From: Hormiphora californensis
Lineage: Eukaryota > Ctenophora > Tentaculata > Cydippida > Pleurobrachiidae
DNA length: 64,000 nucleotides
NCBI GenBank assembly: GCA_020137815.1
Contig: CM035356.1
Location: 3,721,063-3,785,062, forward strand
Direction: 5' to 3'
Of this stretch, positions 54,201-64,000 are shown one piece after another. The notes beneath the pieces are model-generated. The model was not told where the DNA came from. It saw nothing but the letters and a program-made list of their open reading frames with translations, and ran no database searches. The position numbers were made by a program, and so were the translations under genes. Position 1 is the stretch's first letter, and each line of letters opens with the position of its first letter.

Positions 54201-56336
54201 GGGGAGAGAGGTGGATATGTCGAGATTGCCAAACAGTACCGGCTGGACCATGGGTGGAGAAAATCACCTAAAATACACGATGTTGGTTTAGTTTTGAAAA
54301 AGTCAACAAACATAAGTCAATTTCGACATAGTTTTGATATATTGATGATGGTCCTTGTCCCGGAAAGTGCTCTACTCACGGTTGCGAGGAGCTATTTACA
54401 AGTAAAACAAGGAAGTTTTAGTTTAACAGTTTACACATGTTTCAATACAAATTGTATTTCATCAGAATATATAAATTATAAATAGGTTAGCAAGATCATG
54501 AGAACTGGGAAAGGACTGATCTGCCGAAGCCTCACAGTTGTGTAGCTCACACTGCGCTTTGTGAGGGTTCAGTAAACCAAGGTCATAGTAGACAGCGTAA
54601 ATGCGTTCGCCAAAGTAGAGTCAAGGTCGTTAGCTGTATCTAATTAGTCTGAGCGATTACAAGTTCTCGTCTATTTAAGAAGACGACATCGATTAATGCG
54701 GAACAACACGGTACCATGCTCTCACGGAACAAATAGATTAACATTTTGATGGGGTGACAAATAGAAGATTTAATTGCTATTCTAAATTCTTTTAAAAGGG
54801 TTTCCAAAATGGGAATTGGAATTTACTATATCATTGGTAACGATAGCATGAATCATGATGGTGCATCCGGCTGGGACAAAATTAATGTTCGCATTTCTCT
54901 CACACATTCTCTCTCCCCCGCTACTATCGTTGTGCATACAAAAGCAGCTTGTGTATATGAGCGATGCAATCAGCACTGGCGCCTGTAATAACTAACAATT
55001 CCACAACAAATGTAGGCGGGATAAATAACAATCGGTTCCGCAGAAACGCAATTTGAGAGAAAGGAGAGAGAGAAAGGGAGAGAACAATGTTTTAGATTCG
55101 TAAGGAAACGCCTCGCACTATGCACAATGGAATGGAAATCTATGGACTCGATTCATCCGACAGTTTCGACCTCATGAATAAAAATTGTGTGAAGAAAAGA
55201 GAGCTAGAGCCCCCAGCTGTAGAACAGGAATACATTAAGAAATGGTACACTGTTAAAGGAGCTCAAATCGGGCGGTTGGAATGTATGTTGGAGAGCTGAA
55301 TATAATAACTTTGTATGAATGCGTTCTATATTTGAAACTGGGGCCGGCCACTGAAACAATTTCAAATGAATCATTTCCTTAACTACCAAAGCAGTTAGCA
55401 GTAAGAGTCACATGATAGAGTATTTAAAGTTTCCAAATCGATTCTCCGGCCGCAAAAAACAAACACCTGTTCCCATGCTATTACCGCCCTTTTTACCTGG
55501 AGCCATCCTATTAAACACCAATCATCCTATCAAACAGCAATCATATTGTCAAACAGCAACCTAAACACCTGCTGAGCTATGAACACACTAAAGGTTTTAT
55601 GGAGGTTTCAATTTAGTAGACATATATTCCTTTGAATAATAGCAATTTCTTCGCGGCATAATAGCCCGCTACCCATCCCCTTCTTTTGTTAGGTGGGACA
55701 ATGATCTGAGAGACGGCGAGGGAACCCTCCGCTTACCAAACAACAATCGATTCGAGGGCAGCTGGTCAAAGGGGAAGAAGAATGGTAACGGATGTCACTA
55801 CTACCTTGACCGGGGACAGGTGAGTCAAGGGTGAAGGGCGGATCAAGTGAGAGGGAGAAGCTGAGAAGAGTGGCAGAGAAATATGGGAGGTGGGAGGGGG
55901 AGAAGCTGAGAAGAGTGGCAAATTGAGGGAGCCGGAGAGACAGAGATCCCGAGAGAGATGTGAGGGGAGGCAAAAATATATTCATTGTACTAAAACATGC
56001 TCACTTACAAAAGGACGCCGTGTCTGACCCTAACAGTAGTATTAAAGCTTCAGTAATATTTACATATATGCATACTACTATGTACTACTATTACTACTAC
56101 TGCTACTAGCAAATTATATTCCTGTTTTCCACACCGCTCCGTCACCTCCCTTCTACCTCCCTCTTTAGGTGTACGAAGGAGTATGGGTAGAAAACGTTCC
56201 AAAGTGCGGCGAGATGAGAGATTTAAACCGGGAGAACGCACCCTTACCCACAGAATACCCCATCCCGACCCTACAACTTGCACAACCAGCCACAGTTATT
56301 GGCGAGGCTGTTCAGACGTTTATGTCTGAAGACTAA
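43793..56336 (+). CDS. MORN3: MORN repeat-containing protein 3
   Basis: Exons 43793-43943, 46722-46869, 47010-47123, 55693-55819 and 56169-56336 join in phase to 235 residues (human MORN3 about 240). The start MPITK, the motif WKEWDQKAQKGGLR, successive MORN units (YTGHWENNLKHGKG, YDGDWREDKRHGYG, YEGEWYESKRNGWGRMYYEDG, FEGSWSKGKKNGNG) and the end VWVENVPKCGEM ... PLPTEYPIP follow MORN3 in order. MORN3 is a testis/sperm and ciliary scaffold protein in mammals. Intron 1 holds a carboxypeptidase gene on the other strand. Intron 3 (47124-55692) holds a duplicated exon 3, repeats and a GPCR gene. Exon 2 also has a degenerate second copy. Confidence 0.9.
44060..45691 (-). CDS. SCPEP1: Serine carboxypeptidase, SCPEP1 type, nested in MORN3 intron 1
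   Basis: Exons 45691-45445, 45347-45220 and 45139-44060 give 484 residues. A signal peptide (MSPFLVFFVLLVAGPSVTS) leads, so the protein is secretory or lysosomal. Family S10 motifs are intact: substrate/oxyanion loop IWLQGGPGGSGTGYGNF, ESYGGK with catalytic Ser163, YNGMLDFI with Asp399 and SGHMVP with His461. FIDSPVGAGFSYV lies in exon 2. The order and spacing match retinoid-inducible serine carboxypeptidase rather than cathepsin A (human SCPEP1 is about 450 residues). It sits wholly inside intron 1 of MORN3 on the opposite strand. The extra length lies partly in a Lys/Glu-rich insertion in the cap region. Confidence 0.85.
47583..47676. repeat. (CT)n microsatellite in MORN3 intron 3
   Basis: About 95 bp of CT, in the first copy of the duplicated block. 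The second copy at 52750-52835 is a shorter, degenerate pyrimidine tract. Confidence 0.95.
47755..47900 (+). pseudogene. MORN3: Degenerate copy of MORN3 exon 2
   Basis: Matches 46722-46870 closely (GATGGGGCACCCTTTAAACA, GATAAACGACACGGGTGAGT) but small deletions in its first half destroy the frame. It keeps a donor-like GTGAGT at its end. Inclusion in mRNA would frameshift the protein. Confidence 0.8.
48011..48474. mobile_element. Inverted-repeat element (about 83-bp TIRs) filled with CT repeats
   Basis: The left arm begins ATTAAGTCCAAAAACCAATT and the right arm is its reverse complement. The match runs through GGATGCCCGGGCCCATGTGG to TAGGCTACTG. Between the arms lies about 300 bp of pyrimidine tract. 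MITE-like; no target duplication is evident. Confidence 0.75.
48196..48250. repeat. (CT)n microsatellite inside the inverted-repeat element
   Basis: Pure CT dinucleotide run in a longer pyrimidine-rich stretch (48120-48390). Confidence 0.9.
48520..49130. repeat. Tandem satellite with about 163-bp period, nearly 4 copies
   Basis: The landmark ATAACGGCTTAACGGTGCGA (with variants) occurs near 48561, 48724, 48888 and 49051. Each unit also has GACCCCCCATAAATCGAC and AAACGTTCTAGGACCAGC. Copies 2 and 4 resemble each other, as do copies 1 and 3 (GAGTAAGACC against GGGACGACC), hinting at a dimeric higher-order unit. Confidence 0.85.
49131..49740. other. Repeat-derived filler in MORN3 intron 3
   Basis: No gene is seen. 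It contains a C-rich (CCCCCT)n run at 49346-49383 and a hairpin GGTGGGGGCTCTGCCCCCAC near 49652. Confidence 0.4.
49745..49935. mobile_element. Cruciform element, copy 1: outer stem enclosing three hairpins
   Basis: It starts GGTTTATAAGAAATAACC and ends GGGTTATCTATATTAT. The outer arms pair (GGCTAGTA with TACTAGCC, GATGAAAT with ATTTCATC). Inside are three consecutive hairpins: 49794-49816 (GATAATCCCC/GGGGATTATC), about 49820-49858 (CGATATTCC/GGATATCG) and 49861-49891 (GATATACCAGCC/GGCTGGTATATC). No ORF. A related copy is at 51655-51955. Confidence 0.75.
50520..51440. repeat. Degenerate repeats with GTGCAAGGGCA units
   Basis: Four related segments near 50600, 50820, 51020 and 51230 share GAACATTCCTAGAAAGTTTC and TCGATATTTTAAGCAGAACG. 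They are separated by TTAATTAATTAATT tracts and many copies of GTGCAAGGGC or its complement GCCCTTGCAC, a few able to form hairpins. It ends in C12/A8 and T-rich homopolymer runs near 51305-51415. No protein is evident. Confidence 0.65.
51655..51955. mobile_element. Cruciform element, copy 2, with a nested MITE
   Basis: It starts GGTTTATAATAAATAACCCC and ends GGGGTTATCTATATTATATC like copy 1. The outer arms CCCCACTGTGTGTCGGGATG and complement enclose hairpins GATATTCCC...GGGAATATC and AGTTATTCC...GGAATAACT. The latter has an internal TGCTCGCTCCGCGAGCA stem. The right arm is split by a 109-bp insertion at 51822-51930. Hairpin stem sequences differ from copy 1 while the fold is kept. Confidence 0.75.
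51822..51930. mobile_element. 109-bp MITE with 19-bp perfect TIRs and 5-bp target duplication
   Basis: The ends CAGGGGCGTCGACACGGGT are perfect inverted repeats, flanked by ACACA on both sides (51817-51821, 51931-51935). The opposite arm of the host palindrome shows the empty site, so the duplication length is exactly five. The interior has the palindrome GGTATGGCGGCCGCCATACC. Confidence 0.8.
52144..52257 (+). other. MORN3: Intact duplicate of MORN3 exon 3
   Basis: 114 nt, nearly identical to 47010-47123, with the same acceptor (CAG) and donor (GTTAGT). It encodes the same 38-codon MORN segment with only synonymous-looking changes. Entry and exit phases are equal, so it can be included, skipped or exchanged without a frameshift. 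The duplicated block continues for about 500 bp into the intron (52258-52750). Confidence 0.8.
52833..54251 (-). CDS. Rhodopsin-like GPCR, single exon, nested in MORN3 intron 3
   Basis: 472 residues on the minus strand from the ATG at 54251. Seven hydrophobic spans are clear: TM1 with VIGVLGNSFAFFYF (GN motif), TM2 with IISLNDALICL, TM3 after LCTFWVYLYNC, then STSRTVSI where DRY is usual, TM4, a second-loop Cys (SSCVMRF), TM5 with HYVVPLLVVC, TM6 with FSVVYIVFSTPHVITVI, and TM7 with LNSAVNPVLYYW (NPxxY intact). Asn sites in loops may be glycosylated. A Ser/Arg-rich C-tail of about 130 residues follows. The ligand cannot be told; no aminergic Asp pattern is obvious. Unlike the GPCR at 37410 this ORF is complete. 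Lack of introns and nesting on the opposite strand suggest retroposition or an old intronless lineage. Confidence 0.85.
   Translation of the reverse strand: MVQPVLFGNLDISTSLPLSTVFKPNYNRPLDIFYATTYTFLAVIGVLGNSFAFFYFRTHRRDISNILYKIISLNDALICLSALPVSISLFNNRTPYPIFSNTPLCTFWVYLYNCIVRLSVFLVVILSTSRTVSIIQPFKRQRTIWVWIAITVYLVFQVIQFVAYNLTGHVTTAFDADLSSCVMRFNPVTLSLGYQYYVLELGTIIHYVVPLLVVCVSCVTSITTLRMSAFKSGNTNTRRRATNTILLFSVVYIVFSTPHVITVILTLIDTHSGYQYNFHAFDWTKNRYFYYQNFLIFMRVYLNSAVNPVLYYWRMERFRVWLRCGDGRVVTTNHSAPLVRVQGSLRRVANMALASTSTISGRVRGVVLGSRDQESVLTIPSYRAEPRRGIISGYKRKGSLDPWSGMVMSGETSSLEREQRGINGGNWNGVLTIASHSNPKEVSAICASRGWKKRESKEYARWEDSGIVLSNL
54252..55692. other. MORN3 intron 3 remainder
   Basis: No gene is seen. 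GPCR upstream sequence is expected in the first few hundred bases. The remainder is AT-rich unique-looking DNA. Confidence 0.4.
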
Positions 56337-56624
56337 CGATGTCATGATGCAAACCCAACGACCTACATCATGAGAGAGATTGTATAAATGTTTAAATGTT
56401 CAGAGATTTGTGAAAGGACATCAGACTTTGGATGAAAACTAAAAACTGGAAGAGAGGGGACAGATGATACAAGTGATTTGAACAGTGTTCGATTAGAACT
56501 GAAATTCGGGATGTTATCTATTCATTTTGTGTGTACGAATGTATTGCTAAACAACATCAAACTTCAAAAACACACAAAATCAAAAATGAAAACTAGATAT
56601 TTAAAAAATTAATTAATTTTATGA

Positions 56625-59131
<2,507 letters not shown>

Positions 59132-59146
59132 GAATGTGATTTAATA

Positions 59147-59214
59147 CAGTTGGACCCCGATATACCGGGCAAAAACCTTTCCCCCAAGCATCCCGGTAAA
59201 TCGGGGTTTGACTG
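59147..59214. mobile_element. 68-bp pogo/Tigger-like MITE in the ROPN1L 3' region
   Basis: Ends CAGTTGGACCCCGATATACC and the complement-like GGTAAATCGGGGTTTGACTG form about 22-bp TIRs of the CAGT..GA(C)CCCG type seen in pogo/Tigger elements. A TA target duplication is not clear. Confidence 0.45.
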
Positions 59215-59426
59215 CAGTACTGATCTTCTTCGGGCTGTATCACATACATGTGTGTTATCTGTGAGTGTGTTTTTTGGAACGAATATAAAGAATTATCAGA
59301 CGATGATATTTTGCTGTGGTAAACTGCTTGTATAATATTTGTGTACAGATCAATTAACCCTGCTAATTACACACCTCCCTAACTAATGAGAGTTTTAGAG
59401 TTACTAAAAACACGGCACTTGTATCA

Positions 59427-61172
59427 TTAAAAAATCACTTTGTTCGGTAGAATTTCTGCAGTAGACAATATCAGTTCTGTGCTCCATACTTTGTCAAAGT
59501 CCATGTTTCCCCATTCCTCGCACACACTCTCCCTTGCCTTGTCGTCTGTCACAACAGCAGTAGCAACCCCTGATCGGGCCGCTGCGTCTTTATTCTCTAT
59601 AGACAGAGTCTTCCCCTCCACCCACCCATCGACATAATCCTTTCCATTCGCTAAATTCTTTAACATGCTCGCCAGCTCTGTTCTCAGTGATCTGTCCGTA
59701 ATGAAAGAGGCAGTATCGGAAAATGCCTCCATTTTATATCCAAACAGAGCGATCGTATCCTTGGCATGGAATGCTGCGATTTGCTCTGTAAACACGGTTG
59801 TTCGATAAGGAATGAACAATCTGAGGACATCTCTATTAGTCGTTCCCTTCATAAGTGTCACAACATCATTAATTGGACAAGTTGATCGGAGGTCTGATGT
59901 TAGATAATTCCACATGTCCGTCGCACTTAGATCAGGATACAACTCATACACTTTGTCCAATATTTGGGCATCATTTGTGATATTCGGGAACAGTTCACCA
60001 AGTGTGGTGTTTAGTTCTGAGTAGCTGTCGAAAGTGTTACTGCTCACCATGTAGGCATTCTCCTCCCTCAAATTGGAAACAACCACTGTGACGCCTGATG
60101 AGGGTGTAAAGGTAGCACTAGACAAGTCCCTGGAGTTCTGAGGGTATACAATCGGGTCCGTCACCACGCAACCAACATACTCTCCAGCCTCTCCGTACCG
60201 CATAGGGAAGTCAAAGTAGGCGGATAATCCAAGTTCACTTGCAGCTGCCTCACCTAGCTCCAAGGCCACAGCCAGAACACTGAACTTGGATGGTGATAGT
60301 TCTCGTAAACAGGCGGCAGTCTCATTATTGGACGTCTTGTTGCCACAGAATGTGTCCACAAAGATCCTCTGAAATTGGAGGTCATCTGTTTCAGTGTAGT
60401 TATGTCTCACTTCTATAGCGGGGCTAAGTGCAACTGCCGTGCTGAACAAGTTATTAGCTAGGGGTGATCCGACAAGGGTCATTACTGCTGTTGCCCCGCC
60501 ACTCTCCCCCAATATCATAACCCTATCAGGGTTACCCCCGAATGAGGCGATATTATCTTTCACCCACTCTAATGCTAGGACCATATCTCGTATACCAGCG
60601 TTCGCATAATGAACGTCCGGCTCCCATAGCTCTTCAATGGCTGAAAACCCGAGAAAACCGAGTCTGTAGTTGATGTTAACCGTCACCGAATCAACAAGTT
60701 GTGTCGTCTCTGCATCAAAACTGTAACCCTTGGCGTTTCCATATCCCGTTACCACACCACCCCCGTGTATCCAGACAATAACGGGCCGAGATCCAGAGGG
60801 GTCAGGTGTCATCACGGTCAGCACAAGGCAATCCTCAACTCCTCCACCCAAATCGAACTGGATACACTGGATATCCGCTGTATCTGTTCCATCCACTGCC
60901 GTGTCAGCGGTAACTGTATGGGCCACTGGAGGTTTGAATCTCAAATCACCGACGGGTGCTACCCCGTACTTTATGTTATAGTAGGAGTAGATTGAACTAC
61001 CGTCTGTTAATTCCGTCTTTAGGCCTTTTATTTTTCCCGACGTAGCCGTAGTTATGATTAGATTGTTGTCTCCCGGCAAGTAGAGCACTAGGACCACGAC
61101 AATAGCAGCAGCAATAGCGATGCAACATGCTACTGAGATGCCAATGATGATCTTGATTTTCTGGGACACCAT
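59427..61172 (-). CDS. Type II membrane carboxylesterase (cholinesterase-like family)
   Basis: A single exon of 581 residues. A short cytoplasmic N-terminus and a hydrophobic anchor at residues 7-32 indicate a type II membrane protein with an extracellular alpha/beta hydrolase. Motifs: oxyanion HGGG (136-139), GESGG with catalytic Ser224, a candidate acid near Glu370-371, and AFHAKD with His469. Cysteines at 103/115 and 276/288 fit the family's disulfides. The domain is complete and probably active. It is not an acetylcholinesterase by any specific signature; dipeptidyl/carboxylesterase type B is the safe call. It is convergent with ROPN1L, about 300 bp between stops. GCGCGC motifs at 61480-61512 may mark its promoter. 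Confidence 0.88.
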   Translation of the reverse strand: MVSQKIKIIIGISVACCIAIAAAIVVVLVLYLPGDNNLIITTATSGKIKGLKTELTDGSSIYSYYNIKYGVAPVGDLRFKPPVAHTVTADTAVDGTDTADIQCIQFDLGGGVEDCLVLTVMTPDPSGSRPVIVWIHGGGVVTGYGNAKGYSFDAETTQLVDSVTVNINYRLGFLGFSAIEELWEPDVHYANAGIRDMVLALEWVKDNIASFGGNPDRVMILGESGGATAVMTLVGSPLANNLFSTAVALSPAIEVRHNYTETDDLQFQRIFVDTFCGNKTSNNETAACLRELSPSKFSVLAVALELGEAAASELGLSAYFDFPMRYGEAGEYVGCVVTDPIVYPQNSRDLSSATFTPSSGVTVVVSNLREENAYMVSSNTFDSYSELNTTLGELFPNITNDAQILDKVYELYPDLSATDMWNYLTSDLRSTCPINDVVTLMKGTTNRDVLRLFIPYRTTVFTEQIAAFHAKDTIALFGYKMEAFSDTASFITDRSLRTELASMLKNLANGKDYVDGWVEGKTLSIENKDAAARSGVATAVVTDDKARESVCEEWGNMDFDKVWSTELILSTAEILPNKVIF

Positions 61173-63660
61173 AGTTGGGAGTCTATAACAGGGAATTATC
61201 GGGTTGTTAGTTTTCTTAGCTAACGCTCAAAGAAAGAATATTGTTTACACTTCAAACGACACAAGGGACGGTTAATATTCAATTTAACACAAACAAGGCT
61301 GCAAGAAATATGCAATACTAAAGATCGTTAATGTAATGAAAGAAAGCTCCCTCTACGCTGTATACAACTAAAGCGAAAGTTCGCAAAGTTTCTGCCAATT
61401 AAGCATGTAAAGTGTAACAAGCTATAGCAACGAGTCAGTATTGTTCCACAAGTCACACACAACTTTGAGCAAAGGTGGAGCGCGCGAGTTCTCACTTGTA
61501 GAGAAGAGCGCGCGTTGTCCTGGTGACCAACCTACCGTAAACAGGGTGGCCCCAAAATCAACGGACAACGCCTGCAAACGACAAAACAAAACTGTAATTG
61601 GTAAAGCGGTGGCCAGTTAGAACTGTTAAGAAATGCAAATGGCTTTGTTTGGCTTGCACATTAATTAAAGATGGCAGCATTCCAATACTCCGGTCGGACA
61701 CCGATTTATTGGAACCCCGATTTAGCAGCTACCGATGATTATTGATCCCACAATCCACACTTAGCAGTTAGCACAGGAGGGTATGAAACTTTGAATCTTA
61801 GAAACTGAAACAAACTAGATATGAAACAAGAAAACATAACATAGTTGAGACTGATTGCCATGCTCGACCCTCATTCAGTTTCATTCGTACAACTCAACAA
61901 GTGACACTGACATGCTACTTTGCCGTTGACAAAATAAACAAGACGCAAAATAAACAAAATTAGTGGACACGTACAATGTACATACACTTCAGAATCAGAG
62001 TACAGAAGGACTATTTGGCAATCAAATATCAATTTCACTGTTTCATCCAGCACCTGTCTGGCACTCGTCTCTAGAGAAATCTGTATGGCGGCGCCATACC
62101 CCATCAGATGGGTCGCGGCGCCAGACATAGAGAAATCGAAGTTTGAAAAGCAACCTAACGTTGAACTTTCATGCCAGAGGGACCCTCAGTCCCTCAACCG
62201 TAACGGTAACCCTTACCATGCATCATGACCCGAAGGTTATGGACTAGTGAGTAGGTACTATGCCCTATGGAGCAATCAAGATAAGCCTGGTGCGACCCTT
62301 AGTCGTGGTCAGGGACGCGAATAAAAACGTCACCACTAGGTCACCATTAGATCACGATTAGATCACGATGACTCATGAATACTTATAATTTCTTGGTTTA
62401 TCGATATGCTCCCATTCCAACCAAATATAACCGAGAAGAACCATTGAAAATCTAAACAGCAATGAACAATTATAATCTATCCGGCATCCTCTGAAAGCTG
62501 TAATTGCTGGATAACAACCTTAATGTTGACTGCAAGCTGCATGTGCATCAAGATGTGTACTATACCTACAAACACACAACACGTACAATACGACTATAGA
62601 CGCAAGACTACATATAGTGTAAAACGGTGTACCGTCTATGGAAGAATGAGAGGGGGACCGGGAAGTACATGACATTGTACTACGTAGATACCAACTACAA
62701 TAAAAGTTGTGCGGGACTCTCTTTACTCTCCAGCTCTATACCCTCTACCAGTTATGTTCCTGCCTTCTGACTCTTGTCCTGATACTGAGAGATGAATGCA
62801 ACTTGTACAGAGACAAGTTCAGCCAGCGATCAGATTGGATCAATGCCGCCACACAGCAACTTGAAGAGTACACTTTGAGCTAAAAGACTGGTGCTAGAAG
62901 TAGAAAGTAGGAAGCATATCATAGGTAAATAAATAAAAGAGCAAAGTGAGGTTCATTCCGTTGGAATGTGCACCAACAATGCCCCTTTCTACGCTTTTAT
63001 CGATCAACAAACTAGATTAAGGAAAATTGTGTTCTTGATTTTTTCAGTTGTGACGTAATTCAATACCATTTCTTGGATTGTCTTATGAGATTTCCAATGA
63101 TCATTATTCAAGAATGTGATTTCTTTGGATGTGTAACCAGGGTGTGAACTGCATGTCGTGTTTGCTAGTCGCGAGCGCGCTTGCGAGACAAGCAAACACG
63201 TCAAGGTTCATTAACAAGCATGCTGCTCAGTCATTTTAGATTTAATACACAATGTAAGGATACCATGTAATAGGTGAGACTCTTGCCGTCACCCTCGTTC
63301 AAGTCCCGTGAAAAACGGAGCAGTACACGCAAACTGATGCCCATTTTCCTCGCGTGACCCCGATTCAGCAGTTTGAGACACCAACTCTTTAGGGGGCCAT
63401 ATCTCAGGAACCAGACAAGATAGGAAAAATCGCCGTCTAATGAGGCGTACAGTTTTTAATCTAGTTTACCACTGTACCGGCCGTTTCACTCTCCGACCTA
63501 AAACAAAAATCGCAACCCCACAAAACTTCAAAATAATGAAATTCGCATCTCGCATGTCGTGTTGCATGTCGTGTCATGTTATTGACGCGCTCGCGTTCAA
63601 CTCTCACACAGCAGCTGCAGAACGTGGCGGGAAACATCGAGGAGTAGAGAGAGGGTCGGT
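61173..63660. other. Intergenic region without a convincing gene
   Basis: Only short ORFs are present. The palindrome GTATGGCGGCGCCATAC lies near 62083 and a hairpin GAGGGACCCTCAGTCCCTC near 62176. GCGCGC motifs at 61480-61512 and 63173-63182 may be promoter elements. Nothing else is recognised. Confidence 0.4.
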
Positions 63661-63664
63661 GCCG

Positions 63665-64000
63665 AATCAAATATTTCTTGATCTTGATCTACTCCATCTC
63701 TCAGCTATCCTACCCCTCATCAACTCGATCTCTCAGCTACCCTACCCCTCATCTACTCCATCTTTCAGCTACCCTACCCCTCATCTACTCCATCTTTCAG
63801 CTACCCTACCCCTTATCTAGTCCATCTCTCAGCTACCCTACTCCTCATCTACTCAATCTCTCAGCTTCCCTATTAGGGAAGCATAGAGATGGAAACGATT
63901 AGGGGTAGGGAATCCCTATCCATAATCGTTTCCATCTCTATGCTTCCCTAGCCCTCATCAACTCCATCTTTCAGCGACCCTACCCCTAATCTAGTCCATC
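63665..64000. repeat. Minisatellite of about 34-bp units with an embedded hairpin, runs off the window
   Basis: Units of the type CATCTCTCAGCTACCCTACC and CCTCATCTACT repeat from about 63680 to the window end. At about 63868-63950 a 27-bp perfect stem (GGGAAGCATAGAGATGGAAA and complement) interrupts the array. Reading frames in it are repeat artefacts. Confidence 0.8.

Noticed and set aside
63280-63320. T-arm-like GTTCAAGTCCCG
   Set aside because: The flanking bases do not form the T stem and no D-arm is found upstream.

Overview
The window is nuclear DNA of an animal. Genes are split by short GT-AG introns, and the set includes rhodopsin-like GPCRs, an HMGB protein, PDE12, a type II membrane carboxylesterase and several cilium/flagellum genes found across Metazoa. 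Compact genes, genes nested inside introns of other genes, many foldback and hairpin elements and (CT)n tracts suggest a small-genome invertebrate, perhaps a non-bilaterian such as a ctenophore or sponge. That placement is inference; no marker in the window fixes the phylum.

Layout. 1-20.3 kb is a pile of mobile elements: LINE fragments; a CR1/L2-like LINE with two ORFs (about 0.9-5.8 kb); a foldback element built of 7-bp subrepeats (6.0-16.8 kb) that was split by a young LTR retroelement (6458-15588, apparently identical 832-bp LTRs) carrying gag and two envelope-like ORFs but no pol; then a 5'-truncated LINE on the minus strand (16.8-20.1 kb). 20.3-35 kb is a gene block: PDE12 (+), an unrecognised three-exon gene (-), DRC6/FBXL13 (+), a long coiled-coil protein (+) and a small myristoylated EF-hand-like protein (+).

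35.5-42.9 kb is an HMGB gene whose 5.9-kb intron holds a frameshifted GPCR gene and a second foldback element (38747-42201) with an 8-bp target duplication and an apparently captured coding fragment in both arms. 43.8-56.3 kb is a MORN3 gene whose introns hold a serine carboxypeptidase gene (-), a partial exon duplication, about 4 kb of nested repeats and an intact GPCR gene (-). 56.6-59.1 kb is a ropporin-1-like gene and 59.4-61.2 kb a carboxylesterase gene (-). 61.2-64 kb shows no convincing gene and ends in a minisatellite.

Functional theme. DRC6 (nexin-dynein regulatory complex), MORN3 and ROPN1L (radial spoke/sperm tail) are axonemal or sperm proteins in other animals, so this is a loose neighbourhood of ciliary genes. 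The unrecognised gene sharing a head-to-head promoter with DRC6 is a candidate for the same programme. Exon joins were inferred by eye from splice sites, reading phase and remembered family similarity; no alignment or database search was run.
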